64,000 nucleotides of DNA. Origin: an uncultured Prevotellaceae bacterium. GTDB taxonomy: Bacteria > Bacteroidota > Bacteroidia > Bacteroidales > Bacteroidaceae. The notes under the pieces were generated by a model, which saw only the letters and a list, made by a program, of their open reading frames with translations, had not been told where the DNA came from and made no database searches. The stretch is taken from NCBI GenBank assembly GCA_946411565.1, contig CAMKEM010000004.1, positions 1 to 64,000 on the forward strand, read 5' to 3'. This document shows positions 50,453 to 58,770 of the stretch, piece after piece; position 1 is the first letter of the stretch, and every line of letters starts with the position of its first letter. The translations under genes and the position numbers were made by a program.

Positions 50453-51060
50453 AGAGATATCTTATTATATTAATGATGAGCGTGGTATCACTTGTTGTTC
50501 CTGCTCAGAATAATCAGAAGATAATAGACCATATTAATCAGGTTGCACATTCGTTAAAGAGTATGCAGGCAGATTTTGTCCAGACAAAGACGATGAAGAT
50601 GTTGGGTGATAAGATGGTGTCAAACGGTAAGATGTATTATCAGCAGAATGACAAATTGCATTGGGAATATACAACACCATATAGTTATACCTTCATCCTC
50701 AATGGAGACAAGGTTCTTCTGAAGAAGGGAACACGTAAGGATGTTATTGATGTAAATAAGAATAAGGTGTTCAAGGAAATCGCTCGCATAATGATGAGCA
50801 GTATGGTTGGCACCTGCCTGACAGAGAAGAAGGACTTCAGCGTTTCTGTTGCAGAGACGGATCAGACATATACAGCTACACTCATTCCTCAGAAAAAGGA
50901 GATGAAACAGATGTACACAAAGATTGTACTTACTTTCACGAAGAAGACATCTATGATATCTCGTGTAGTGATGTATGAGAAGAATGGGGACAATACAGAG
51001 ATTGTGTTGAAGAATGTGGTGACAAACAAGGCAATAAGTTCTTCATACTTTGCTATCTAA
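50449..51060 (+). CDS. LolA-like outer membrane lipid carrier
   Basis: A 203-residue periplasmic protein with signal peptide (about 1-18, VVPAQ). The fold pattern is LolA: AHSLKSMQADFVQTKTMKML, GKMYYQQNDKLHWEYTTPYS, FILNGDKVLL, then sheet strands to ENGDNTEIVLKNV. ATG 50449 overlaps the EamA stop by ATGA. LolA-like proteins are a constant part of aryl-polyene clusters, presumably moving the lipid-linked pigment to the outer membrane with the MMPL exporter. It is not the housekeeping LolA by context. Confidence 0.88.
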   Translation: MKRYLIILMMSVVSLVVPAQNNQKIIDHINQVAHSLKSMQADFVQTKTMKMLGDKMVSNGKMYYQQNDKLHWEYTTPYSYTFILNGDKVLLKKGTRKDVIDVNKNKVFKEIARIMMSSMVGTCLTEKKDFSVSVAETDQTYTATLIPQKKEMKQMYTKIVLTFTKKTSMISRVVMYEKNGDNTEIVLKNVVTNKAISSSYFAI

Positions 51061-51490
51061 GAGATTCTTCATAATTGCCATCATCTCCTTCAGCTTTCTG
51101 TTTGCGGAAGCTCAGTCATTACCTTCGGATGAAGGAGAAAGAGCACGTTATAGTGTGCAGATAGATGTAAAGAAGGCATATATAAGTGGAATATGTGGAA
51201 TGTTGTTTGAGAATGGCAAACTTAAGGCCAGTGTGGTTAATGAATTTGGATTATCTGCCATGGATTTCGAGTATGATTCTCGGAAAGATAAGGTGAAGAT
51301 CATCAATATCATAAAGAAACTAGATCACTGGTACATTAAACGTGTTTTGAAACGTGACCTTCGTATTTTGCTTCACAACTTAGAGCAAGGTATTTACAAG
51401 CATGAGAATGCAAAGTACGAAATAACATATACTTTTCAGCCTTTACAACCAATAACCGAAGAGGCAACTGATAATGGAAATACAAACTAA
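51050..51490 (+). CDS. Small secreted protein of the aryl-polyene operon
   Basis: A 146-residue protein starting from TTG (51050) within the LolA-like gene's end, then a signal peptide (LSKRFFIIAIISFSFLFAEA, cleaved before QS). No later ATG gives a signal peptide, which supports the TTG start. Body: YSVQIDVKKAYISGICGMLF, AMDFEYDSRKDKVKIINIIK, KRDLRILLHNLEQGIYKH. I do not recognise a named family. Its tail overlaps the next gene by 17 bp. Probably an envelope accessory for pigment transfer. Confidence 0.65.
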   Translation: MLSKRFFIIAIISFSFLFAEAQSLPSDEGERARYSVQIDVKKAYISGICGMLFENGKLKASVVNEFGLSAMDFEYDSRKDKVKIINIIKKLDHWYIKRVLKRDLRILLHNLEQGIYKHENAKYEITYTFQPLQPITEEATDNGNTN

Positions 51491-51869
51491 AGTGCTCCCA
51501 CTTGGGGAAACGGGAGGCTTATATAGCATAATTAGTAAGGAAATAACGGGTGATGGAGGAGTTTTCCGCCTTCGTTTAAATCCGGAATGTATTATATATA
51601 AGGCTCATTTTCCTGAACAGCCTATTACCCCTGGTGTTTGCATTACCCAGATAGCAGTAGAACTTGCTGAGATAATTGTGGGACATAGTCTTCAGATGAT
51701 AGGAATTAAGAATGTGAAGTTCCTATCAATTCTTACTCCTGCTACTCAGACGGAGGTAACATATAACATTACGATTAAGAGTTCAGACGATAAAGAAACC
51801 CGTATTCAAGCTGTGGCACAGTCGGATGATGTGGTCTATGCGAAAATGTCGCTTATATGCAAGAGATAA
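51474..51869 (+). CDS. 3-hydroxyacyl-ACP dehydratase-like hotdog protein (ApeI type)
   Basis: A 131-residue hotdog protein. The FabZ-like active site block is intact: YKAHFPEQPITPGVCITQIA with His about 44 in the HFPxxPxxPG motif, followed by the helix with Glu (AVELAEIIVG). It would dehydrate the 3-hydroxyacyl-ACP, forming each trans double bond. It overlaps both neighbours (17 bp and 13 bp), indicating tight translational coupling. Confidence 0.87.
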   Translation: MEIQTKVLPLGETGGLYSIISKEITGDGGVFRLRLNPECIIYKAHFPEQPITPGVCITQIAVELAEIIVGHSLQMIGIKNVKFLSILTPATQTEVTYNITIKSSDDKETRIQAVAQSDDVVYAKMSLICKR

Positions 51870-53368
51870 TAAGTACATTGTCTTCGCGTGAGCGCCTTCA
51901 TCGTCGTGGTATCTGTGTGATTGTTCCCACTTTCAACAACGAGACAACTATTCGTGATGTTGTTGAAAGATGTAAGGAACAATCGGATGATATTATCGTA
52001 GTAAATGATGGATGTACGGATTCTACAGCCTCAATACTTGCTGCTATAGAAGGTGTTACAATAGTTACACTTTCGTCTAATAGCGGCAAGGGAACTGCCT
52101 TGAAAAAGGGCTTCCGCAAGGCTTTGGAAATGGGTTTCTCATACGCTATAACGCTTGATGCAGATGGGCAGCATTTTCCTGAGGATATTCCTTTGATGCT
52201 GAAGGCCAACATTGAGAATCCTGGTGCACTTATCGTTGGAGAGCGTAAAGATCTTAGGAATCAGGAGCGTTCTGGCGGTAGTAAGTTTGCAAATGCCTTC
52301 AGTAATTTCTGGTTCTTTGTTCAGACGTGGAAACGTCTTAAAGATACCCAGACAGGTTTCCGTCTATATCCTCTTCGTAAACTTCATGGACTCTCGCTTC
52401 TTACATCCCGATATGAAGCAGAATTGGAATTGCTCGTATTTGCTGCGTGGCATGGTGTAAAACTGGTATCACAACCGGTAAATGTGTATTATCCACCACG
52501 TGAGCAACGTGTATCGCATTTCAGGCCGGGGCTTGACTTTACCCGTATCTTCATTCTAAATACAATACTCTGCTTCCTCGCTTGCGTTTATGGACTTCCA
52601 CTTTATATCTGGCGAGCATTAATGGTTATCTTCCGTACAACATACTCATTGCTTTTCTTTGTTGTATGTTCTATAGGATTGATGACTCCATTGGTTACGC
52701 TATATATAAAGATTGGTAAGATGACATTGGAGAAACGTGATAGTCTTCATGGCATACTGCAATGGATATCTAAGTTCATAATGGTATGGCATGGGATTCC
52801 GGGAGTGAAGTATAGGCCAAGAAATAATACTGATGAGTCTTTGGACGGCCCTTCTGTATTGATATGTAATCATCAATCACACCTTGACTTGATGACGCTT
52901 CTACCTTTGAAGAAGAAGATAGTTGTGCTAACTAATGACTGGGTATGGCGAAACCCTTTCTATGGATATGTGATAAGACAGGCAGAGTTCTATCCTGTAT
53001 CTGCAGGTGTTGATACTTTGATTCCGAAGTTAAAGAAACTTGTTGATAGGGGGTATAGTGTAGCAGTATATCCAGAGGGAACACGTTCTGAAGACTGTAG
53101 TATAGGCCGTTTCCATCAGGGGGCGTTCTATATTGCGGAGCAACTGAATCTTGATATCGTACCGCTTATCCTTTATGGTGCTGGGAAAGTTCTTCCTAAG
53201 AAAGACAAGCATTTGCATAAGGGTATTATAAGTTTGGACGTGGATAGACATTTCTCACCAGAAGAGGTTATCTCGCTTGGTACTCTTAAACAGCGTGCTT
53301 CATGGTTCAGGAAATATTATAAGTCACGTTACGACGAGGTGAGTGATGAATATGAACAGTATGCGTAA
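51857..53368 (+). CDS. Glycosyltransferase family 2 fused to lysophospholipid-type acyltransferase
   Basis: A 503-residue fusion. Residues about 15-230 are a GT-A glycosyltransferase (CVIVPTFNNETTIRDVV, IIVVNDGCTDST, ITLDADGQHFPEDI with the DxD-like motif, DTQTGFRLYP). Two hydrophobic segments (about 233-290, LNTILCFLACVYGLPLYIWR, YSLLFFVVCSIGLMTPLVTLY) follow. Residues about 310-480 are a PlsC-like acyltransferase with HX4D at NHQSHLD (His338) and YPEGTRSE. Such fused proteins are a hallmark of aryl-polyene clusters; the enzyme probably glycosylates and acylates the pigment-lipid. Confidence 0.9.
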   Translation: MQEIISTLSSRERLHRRGICVIVPTFNNETTIRDVVERCKEQSDDIIVVNDGCTDSTASILAAIEGVTIVTLSSNSGKGTALKKGFRKALEMGFSYAITLDADGQHFPEDIPLMLKANIENPGALIVGERKDLRNQERSGGSKFANAFSNFWFFVQTWKRLKDTQTGFRLYPLRKLHGLSLLTSRYEAELELLVFAAWHGVKLVSQPVNVYYPPREQRVSHFRPGLDFTRIFILNTILCFLACVYGLPLYIWRALMVIFRTTYSLLFFVVCSIGLMTPLVTLYIKIGKMTLEKRDSLHGILQWISKFIMVWHGIPGVKYRPRNNTDESLDGPSVLICNHQSHLDLMTLLPLKKKIVVLTNDWVWRNPFYGYVIRQAEFYPVSAGVDTLIPKLKKLVDRGYSVAVYPEGTRSEDCSIGRFHQGAFYIAEQLNLDIVPLILYGAGKVLPKKDKHLHKGIISLDVDRHFSPEEVISLGTLKQRASWFRKYYKSRYDEVSDEYEQYA

Positions 53369-54842
53369 GAAGGTTGCAATTATAGGCAGTGGACTTGGTG
53401 GTTTGTCGTGTGGATTTATTCTGCAACGCAATGGCTTTGACGTTACCATCTATGAGAAGAATGCTGTCTTGGGTGGCTGTCTGCAATGCTTTCGTCGTAA
53501 AGGGGCTGTGTTTGAGACAGGTATGCACTTTATAGGTAGTGCTGCTCCTGGACAGACAATGGATAAGATGATGCAGTATCTGGGACTCGCACCGGATGTT
53601 CATCTCAGCCAGCTTAATCCTTTGGCATACGACACGGTTTCTTTGGGAGGTCAGAGATTTGAGTTTCCAAACGGAAAAGAACAGTTCATAGAGAAGATGT
53701 CATCGTATTTTCCTCATGAGAAGGACGCAATAGTGCGTTATTATGACATCGTAAACAAGATTGCTTCTGCTTCCACTCTTCATTCTCTTACCAGCGAGAA
53801 TCGTGATGTGGCTATTGATACAGAGTATCAGCAGCGTAGCATGAATGATGTGATGGAAGAGCTTTTCCATGACACCTTGCTAAAGAATGTCCTTGTTGGT
53901 AATTTGCCTCTCTATTCGGCTGAACTGAATAAAACACCATTCTCTCAACATGCGTTCATCATGGATTTCTACAACCAGAGTGCCTTTCGTGTAGAAGGGG
54001 GAAGTGATGCTATCGCAAAGTCACTCGTGAAGTCAATAGAACGTATGGGAGGACAGGTAATAACTTCTGCAAAGGTTCAGAGAATAGTATGTGATTCGAC
54101 ACACGCCATAGGTGTGGAGACAATAGATGAACAATTGCATACAGCAGACTATGTTATCAGTACCGTTCATCCTGCCCGTACTGTTGAGATGCTTGAAGAT
54201 ACCAATCTTATTCGTCCTGCTTTCCGTTCACGTATCAAGTCATTGCCTCAGACTGCCGGCTGTTTTGCTGTATATGTCAAGTTCAAGGATGATGTGATGC
54301 CTTATATGAATACTAATTATTATGGGTATCGTGGAGACACTCCTTGGAATTGTGAACACTATACAGTTTCGGATTGGCCAAAAGGTTTCCTCTATATGCA
54401 CATGTGCCATGAGGATAAGGCTCAATGGGCAAAGAGTGGTGTTATCCTGTCATATATGAATATGGAAGAAGTTGCACCATGGGTAGGTACTCATGTAGGA
54501 AAGCGTGGTGAGGATTACGAGGCTTTTAAGACACAACATGCTGAGCGTCTTCTTGATGAGGTAGAGACTCATTTTCCAGGACTTAGGGCAGCGATAGATT
54601 GCTATTACACATCTACTCCTCTTACATATATTGACTATACAGGTACAGAGGGAGGTTCTATGTATGGTGTGGCAAAAGATATTACAATGGGTGCAGCAGG
54701 CAGGGTTCCTTATAGGACAAAGATCCCGAATGTATTGCTTGCAGGTCAGAATGTCAATTCTCATGGAATGTTAGGGGTATTGGTAGGAACTATTGTGACG
54801 TGTTCAGAACTAGTTCCAAATTTGCAACTTAGAATCAATTAA
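53346..54842 (+). CDS. FAD-dependent oxidoreductase 1 (phytoene desaturase-like)
   Basis: A 498-residue amine-oxidase/CrtI-type flavoprotein. Start is one of several close Met codons (53346, 53352, 53361); the gene overlaps the previous one by 23 bp. FAD site VAIIGSGLGGLSCGFILQRN (about 10-29), then VTIYEKNAVLGGCLQCFRRK; C-terminal VLLAGQNVNSHGMLGVL is the FAD-closing motif. It resembles CrtI/RetSat enzymes. In the pigment context it could desaturate, isomerise or saturate the polyene. It has a paralog directly downstream. Confidence 0.88.
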   Translation: MNMNSMRKKVAIIGSGLGGLSCGFILQRNGFDVTIYEKNAVLGGCLQCFRRKGAVFETGMHFIGSAAPGQTMDKMMQYLGLAPDVHLSQLNPLAYDTVSLGGQRFEFPNGKEQFIEKMSSYFPHEKDAIVRYYDIVNKIASASTLHSLTSENRDVAIDTEYQQRSMNDVMEELFHDTLLKNVLVGNLPLYSAELNKTPFSQHAFIMDFYNQSAFRVEGGSDAIAKSLVKSIERMGGQVITSAKVQRIVCDSTHAIGVETIDEQLHTADYVISTVHPARTVEMLEDTNLIRPAFRSRIKSLPQTAGCFAVYVKFKDDVMPYMNTNYYGYRGDTPWNCEHYTVSDWPKGFLYMHMCHEDKAQWAKSGVILSYMNMEEVAPWVGTHVGKRGEDYEAFKTQHAERLLDEVETHFPGLRAAIDCYYTSTPLTYIDYTGTEGGSMYGVAKDITMGAAGRVPYRTKIPNVLLAGQNVNSHGMLGVLVGTIVTCSELVPNLQLRIN

Positions 54843-54891
54843 TAATTACGAACTACTAATTTATTATTAGGGTTTTGTGATTAAACAAGAA

Positions 54892-56397
54892 ATGAATAAA
54901 ACAGCGGTAATTATTGGCGGTGGTCTTGGCGGTTTGTTTACAGCTGCCATCCTTTCCAAAGAAGGGATAAAGGTCACTGTACTTGAGAAGAATCTCAATC
55001 TCGGCGGAGGATTGCAGAGCTTCAAAAGATTTGGTGAGGTTTATGATGCTGGTATGCATATCCTTAGTGGTATGCACAAGGGGGGAAGTATCCGTAAGAT
55101 ATGCAATTATCTTGGTTTGACGGATAAAATGCATATTCGTCCTGTGGATGATGATTGCATAGACGAACTTCATTTTGTTGAAGATGGCTCTACATATCGC
55201 ATAGGGAAGGGGAGAGAAGGATTTATTGATTCTTTGGTTAAACATTTTCCAGATCAGCGAGAGGCATTGACTAAATATGTTGATGCGATGTATGCCTTGC
55301 TTGATGAAATGGATATGTTTCATCTTCGTCCGTTGAAGACAAATCTCTTTATGCATTCTGCCGATTTCCTCATCTCTACTGGCGATTTTATTGCCAAGTA
55401 TATCAAGGATGAGAAGCTTCGCTCTGTGCTTGCATATATGAATCCACTCTATGGTGGTGAGAAGGACAAGACTCCGGCCTATATACATTCCATCATCAAT
55501 GTATTGTATATCAATGGCGGTAACAGATTTGAAGGGGGATGTGATCTCTTTGTCAATGAGCTTCGTAAGTTGATTGAAGATAATGGTGGAAAAGTCATTG
55601 TAAATGATGGAGTTGTTAGTGTTTCTTCTGAAGATAAGTTGATTACTGGGGTTAAGACAAAGAGCGGTAAACAATTTACGGCTGATTATTATATCTCGGC
55701 TGTTCATCCTTGCACGTTTATTAAGTTGCTTGAGGATAAGAAAATCCTTTCAAAACCCTATCGTGAGAGACTTGAGACTATTCCTAATTCATACTCTGCA
55801 TTTACCCTGTTTGTCAAGCTCAAGCCTAATAAGGTGAAATATTTCAACTATACGCGCTATTGCATGACGCGCTATGATGAAATTTGGAATATCGGCGTTA
55901 CTGATGAGCAATGGCCAAGAGGGGTGATGTATATGACCACGCCTGAAATCAATCAGGGAGAGTATAGTACGAAGATGATAATCACCACTCCTATGTCATG
56001 GGATTTTGTCAAGAAGTGGGAAAACACCACTGTCGGGCATCGTGGTGAGGATTATAAGGCATGGAAACAGGAATGTGCTAAGAAATTGCTTGATCGCATA
56101 GAAAAGGTTCATCCTGGCTTTATTGATTGTGTAGAGGCAATAAATACAGCATCACCACTTACCATACGTGATTATTTCGGAATAAAAGAAGGATCAATGT
56201 ACGGTTTTATGAGTGACTGCAACAATATAGTTTTGTCACAGGTTCCTGTAGTTACTAAGGTCAAGAATCTGTATCTGACAGGTCAGAACAATAACCTTCA
56301 TGGGTTCTGTGGAGTGCCACTTACGGCTATCAACACCTGTGAGGCGATATTTGGCCTGAACTATATCATTAATAAGATTAACGCTGCTAATCCTTAG
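54892..56397 (+). CDS. FAD-dependent oxidoreductase 2 (phytoene desaturase-like)
   Basis: A 501-residue paralog of the preceding flavoprotein. The ATG at 54892 (MNKTAVIIGGGLGGLFTAAI) is preferred; a GTG at 54877 is possible. FAD motifs VIIGGGLGGLFTAAILSKEG and VTVLEKNLNLGGGLQSFKRF, C-terminal LYLTGQNNNLHGFCGVPL. Shares SxHPCTFIKLLED-type and TVGHRGEDYKAWK blocks with its neighbour, so tandem duplication is likely. Possible heterodimer or successive steps on the polyene. It is preceded by AT repeat sequence (54841-54870). Confidence 0.88.
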   Translation: MNKTAVIIGGGLGGLFTAAILSKEGIKVTVLEKNLNLGGGLQSFKRFGEVYDAGMHILSGMHKGGSIRKICNYLGLTDKMHIRPVDDDCIDELHFVEDGSTYRIGKGREGFIDSLVKHFPDQREALTKYVDAMYALLDEMDMFHLRPLKTNLFMHSADFLISTGDFIAKYIKDEKLRSVLAYMNPLYGGEKDKTPAYIHSIINVLYINGGNRFEGGCDLFVNELRKLIEDNGGKVIVNDGVVSVSSEDKLITGVKTKSGKQFTADYYISAVHPCTFIKLLEDKKILSKPYRERLETIPNSYSAFTLFVKLKPNKVKYFNYTRYCMTRYDEIWNIGVTDEQWPRGVMYMTTPEINQGEYSTKMIITTPMSWDFVKKWENTTVGHRGEDYKAWKQECAKKLLDRIEKVHPGFIDCVEAINTASPLTIRDYFGIKEGSMYGFMSDCNNIVLSQVPVVTKVKNLYLTGQNNNLHGFCGVPLTAINTCEAIFGLNYIINKINAANP

Positions 56398-56447
56398 AAA
56401 TTGGTGTTGGATGTTGGGCCTAACACCTACCACCAAAAGAAACAGAT

Positions 56448-57680
56448 ATGTTAGATAGCGAAAAAAACAATATAAACAACTCCCCCTTGGGGGATGGGGG
56501 AGCTTTTGAGGAGATACGTCCCTATACGGACGATGAGATTCCTGCAGCAATGGATCGAATTGCGGGTAGCACGTCGTTTCCTTTGCTAGCATCGTATGTA
56601 TTCCCTGATAGGAATTTAGACGATGTTCGTAAGGAAGTACGTTCATATAAGACCATTCATGATTTCCAGATGGGCATCATGTATTGGGCTAATCGTAAGA
56701 TTATTAAGGACAGTACAGCCTCATTTACTTGTGGTGGAATGGAGAATATAGGTTCCTCAACTCTAAACTCTAAACCTTCAACACTAAACTCTAACACCCA
56801 CCACCCATCACCCAATGCTCATCTCTATGTCTCCAACCATCGTGATATAATGCTTGATGCAGCTCTGTTCCAGAATGTCCTTGTTGATAATGGGCATGAC
56901 ACTACGGAGATTACCTTTGGTGCAAATCTCATGCAGGGACAGATTGTAATCGACATTGGCAAGTCAAACAAGATGTTCAAAGTGGCTCGTCCAGGTGGTA
57001 GTGTCAGGGAATTCTACAAGTCATCCCTTCTCCTTTCTGAATACATACGTTATGTCATCACAGAGAAACATCATTCTGTGTGGATAGCACAGCGTAATGG
57101 ACGTACAAAGGATGGAAAAGACCGCACAGATCAAGGCATTATAAAGATGCTGTGCATGAGTAATTCGGATGATAAGGTTAAGGCTATTGCGGATCTGAAT
57201 ATAGTGCCAGTTTCTGTTTCCTACGAATGGGAATCTTGTGATATCCTAAAGACTGTAGAGCTTTATGAACGTCAGTTCGGACCTTATATCAAGAAACCTG
57301 GTGAGGACTTGAATAGTATCCTGACAGGCATTACTCAGTACAAGGGCAATGTGCATTTTGAAGTTTGTAAGCCTTTGAGTTTTGAAGAACTCAACGAATT
57401 CTCTGATCTCACTTCTGTTGATTTTCATAAAGCTGTTGCTAACTTGCTTGACCAGCGTATCTGCTCTTCATATCATCTGTATCCGAACAATTACATAGCG
57501 CATGACATTCTCTATGGCAACAAGAAGTATGCGGATATGTATTCCTCTGAAGAAAAGGAGGCTTTCATGCACAGAATGAATAAGCTCTTGAAATACGAGG
57601 AAGAGTGTGATATGGATAAGCTATGCGAGATATTCCTTGGTATATATGCCAATCCTGTGGATTCAAAAGCTAAATGCTAA
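56448..57680 (+). CDS. Glycerolipid acyltransferase-like protein with two in-frame insertions
   Basis: A 410-residue acyltransferase (PlsB/PlsC-like). The active motif is SNHRDIMLDAA (about 128-138), with WIAQRNGRTKDG for the acceptor side. Two stretches are not family-like: residues about 10-19 (NSPLGDGGAF) encoded by a CCCCCTTGGGGG palindrome at 56476-56504, and residues about 102-124 (STLNSKPSTLNSNTHHPSPN) encoded by an AC-rich stretch at 56752-56820 placed directly before the HRD motif. The enzyme would acylate the aryl-polyene lipid or its glycerol-type anchor. Confidence 0.85.
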   Translation: MLDSEKNNINNSPLGDGGAFEEIRPYTDDEIPAAMDRIAGSTSFPLLASYVFPDRNLDDVRKEVRSYKTIHDFQMGIMYWANRKIIKDSTASFTCGGMENIGSSTLNSKPSTLNSNTHHPSPNAHLYVSNHRDIMLDAALFQNVLVDNGHDTTEITFGANLMQGQIVIDIGKSNKMFKVARPGGSVREFYKSSLLLSEYIRYVITEKHHSVWIAQRNGRTKDGKDRTDQGIIKMLCMSNSDDKVKAIADLNIVPVSVSYEWESCDILKTVELYERQFGPYIKKPGEDLNSILTGITQYKGNVHFEVCKPLSFEELNEFSDLTSVDFHKAVANLLDQRICSSYHLYPNNYIAHDILYGNKKYADMYSSEEKEAFMHRMNKLLKYEEECDMDKLCEIFLGIYANPVDSKAKC

Positions 57681-57687
57681 AAGTCTA

Positions 57688-58590
57688 ATGACTAAATACT
57701 TAAGTCTTTTGGCTTTAGCCTTTATATCAATTGCAACCTTCGCGACAGAGCCTCGCAATATCATACATCTCTGGGAAGGAACGTCGGTTAAAAACAAGAG
57801 CGTTACGCTTGAGATATTTTTACCAGAGAACACCAATACAGGAAAAACTCCTGCTATGATTGTATGCCCTGGTGGTAGCTATAGCTGGCACGATTATGAG
57901 ATAGAGGGGACTGATGTGGCAAGGTGGTTGTGCAGTAATGGAATTGCGGCATTTGTACTCAACTATAGGGTTCAGGGTGTATTTAATTTCATCACTCATG
58001 CACGTTTGATAGTGCAGGGAAATCATCATCCGCACATGTTACAGGACGGACAACGTGCTATTCTGTATGTCCGTGAACATGCTGATGAATACAATATCGA
58101 TATAAATAAGGTTGGTGCTGTAGGTTTTTCTGCTGGAGGACATCTCGTTATGTCGCTGGCGGAATTTTCATCAACGGACTTCTTGAAACCGTTAGGTATT
58201 GTATCAAAGGTTTCATTACGACCAGATTTCACGGCACCAATCTATCCAGTAGTGACGATGAGCGAGAAAGTGTGCCATACACGTTCTCGCCGTGCTCTTT
58301 TAGGAGAATATGGTAAGTTCCGTAAATCCTTGCGCGACTCTCTCTCGCTTGAACGCCATGTGCCTTCCGATTGTCCTCCTGTTTTCCTCGTTAATTGCAA
58401 GGATGATCCGATAGTGAAGTATCAAAACTCGGAATTACTTGATTCTGCCCTCACGGCGAAGGGGATCAAGCATACATATATACAGTATCAGACAGGTGGT
58501 CATGGTTTTGGAGCCTCTGAAGTAAAAGGTACTGCTGAGTGCCGTCAATGGAAACAACGTTTTCTTGAATGGCTCAAAGAACTTCTCTAA
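57688..58590 (+). CDS. Secreted alpha/beta hydrolase (acetyl-xylan-esterase-like)
   Basis: A 300-residue protein. ATG 57688 gives a signal peptide (MTKYLSLLALAFISIATFAT, cleaved near residue 20); the longer ORF start lacks it. Esterase features: oxyanion-side CPGGSYSWHDYEIEG, nucleophile elbow GFSAGG (Ser about 150), CKDDPIV with the Asp and TGGHGFG with the His near the C-terminus. It resembles BD-FAE/AXE-type esterases. Within the pigment operon it could hydrolyse or transfer an ester on the exported pigment, or be an unrelated passenger. Confidence 0.85.
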   Translation: MTKYLSLLALAFISIATFATEPRNIIHLWEGTSVKNKSVTLEIFLPENTNTGKTPAMIVCPGGSYSWHDYEIEGTDVARWLCSNGIAAFVLNYRVQGVFNFITHARLIVQGNHHPHMLQDGQRAILYVREHADEYNIDINKVGAVGFSAGGHLVMSLAEFSSTDFLKPLGIVSKVSLRPDFTAPIYPVVTMSEKVCHTRSRRALLGEYGKFRKSLRDSLSLERHVPSDCPPVFLVNCKDDPIVKYQNSELLDSALTAKGIKHTYIQYQTGGHGFGASEVKGTAECRQWKQRFLEWLKELL

Positions 58591-58770
58591 TTGATGTACT
58601 ATTTGACAATTTACTATGTACTATTTATGTACTATTGGGGGGATGTACTATTTTCGTCAATCCATAGTTGAATAAAATGTAGTAAATTTAATAAGAATAG
58701 GAACTTGTGAAGCTTGATGAGTCTTTCGAATAAATATTACATCGTAAATCTGTAAATAGTAAATAACAAT
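58591..58770. repeat. Spacer with TACTATT repeats
   Basis: ATGTACTATT recurs four times (about 58593-58650). No gene. The palindromic element that starts the next gene begins at 58771. Confidence 0.6.
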
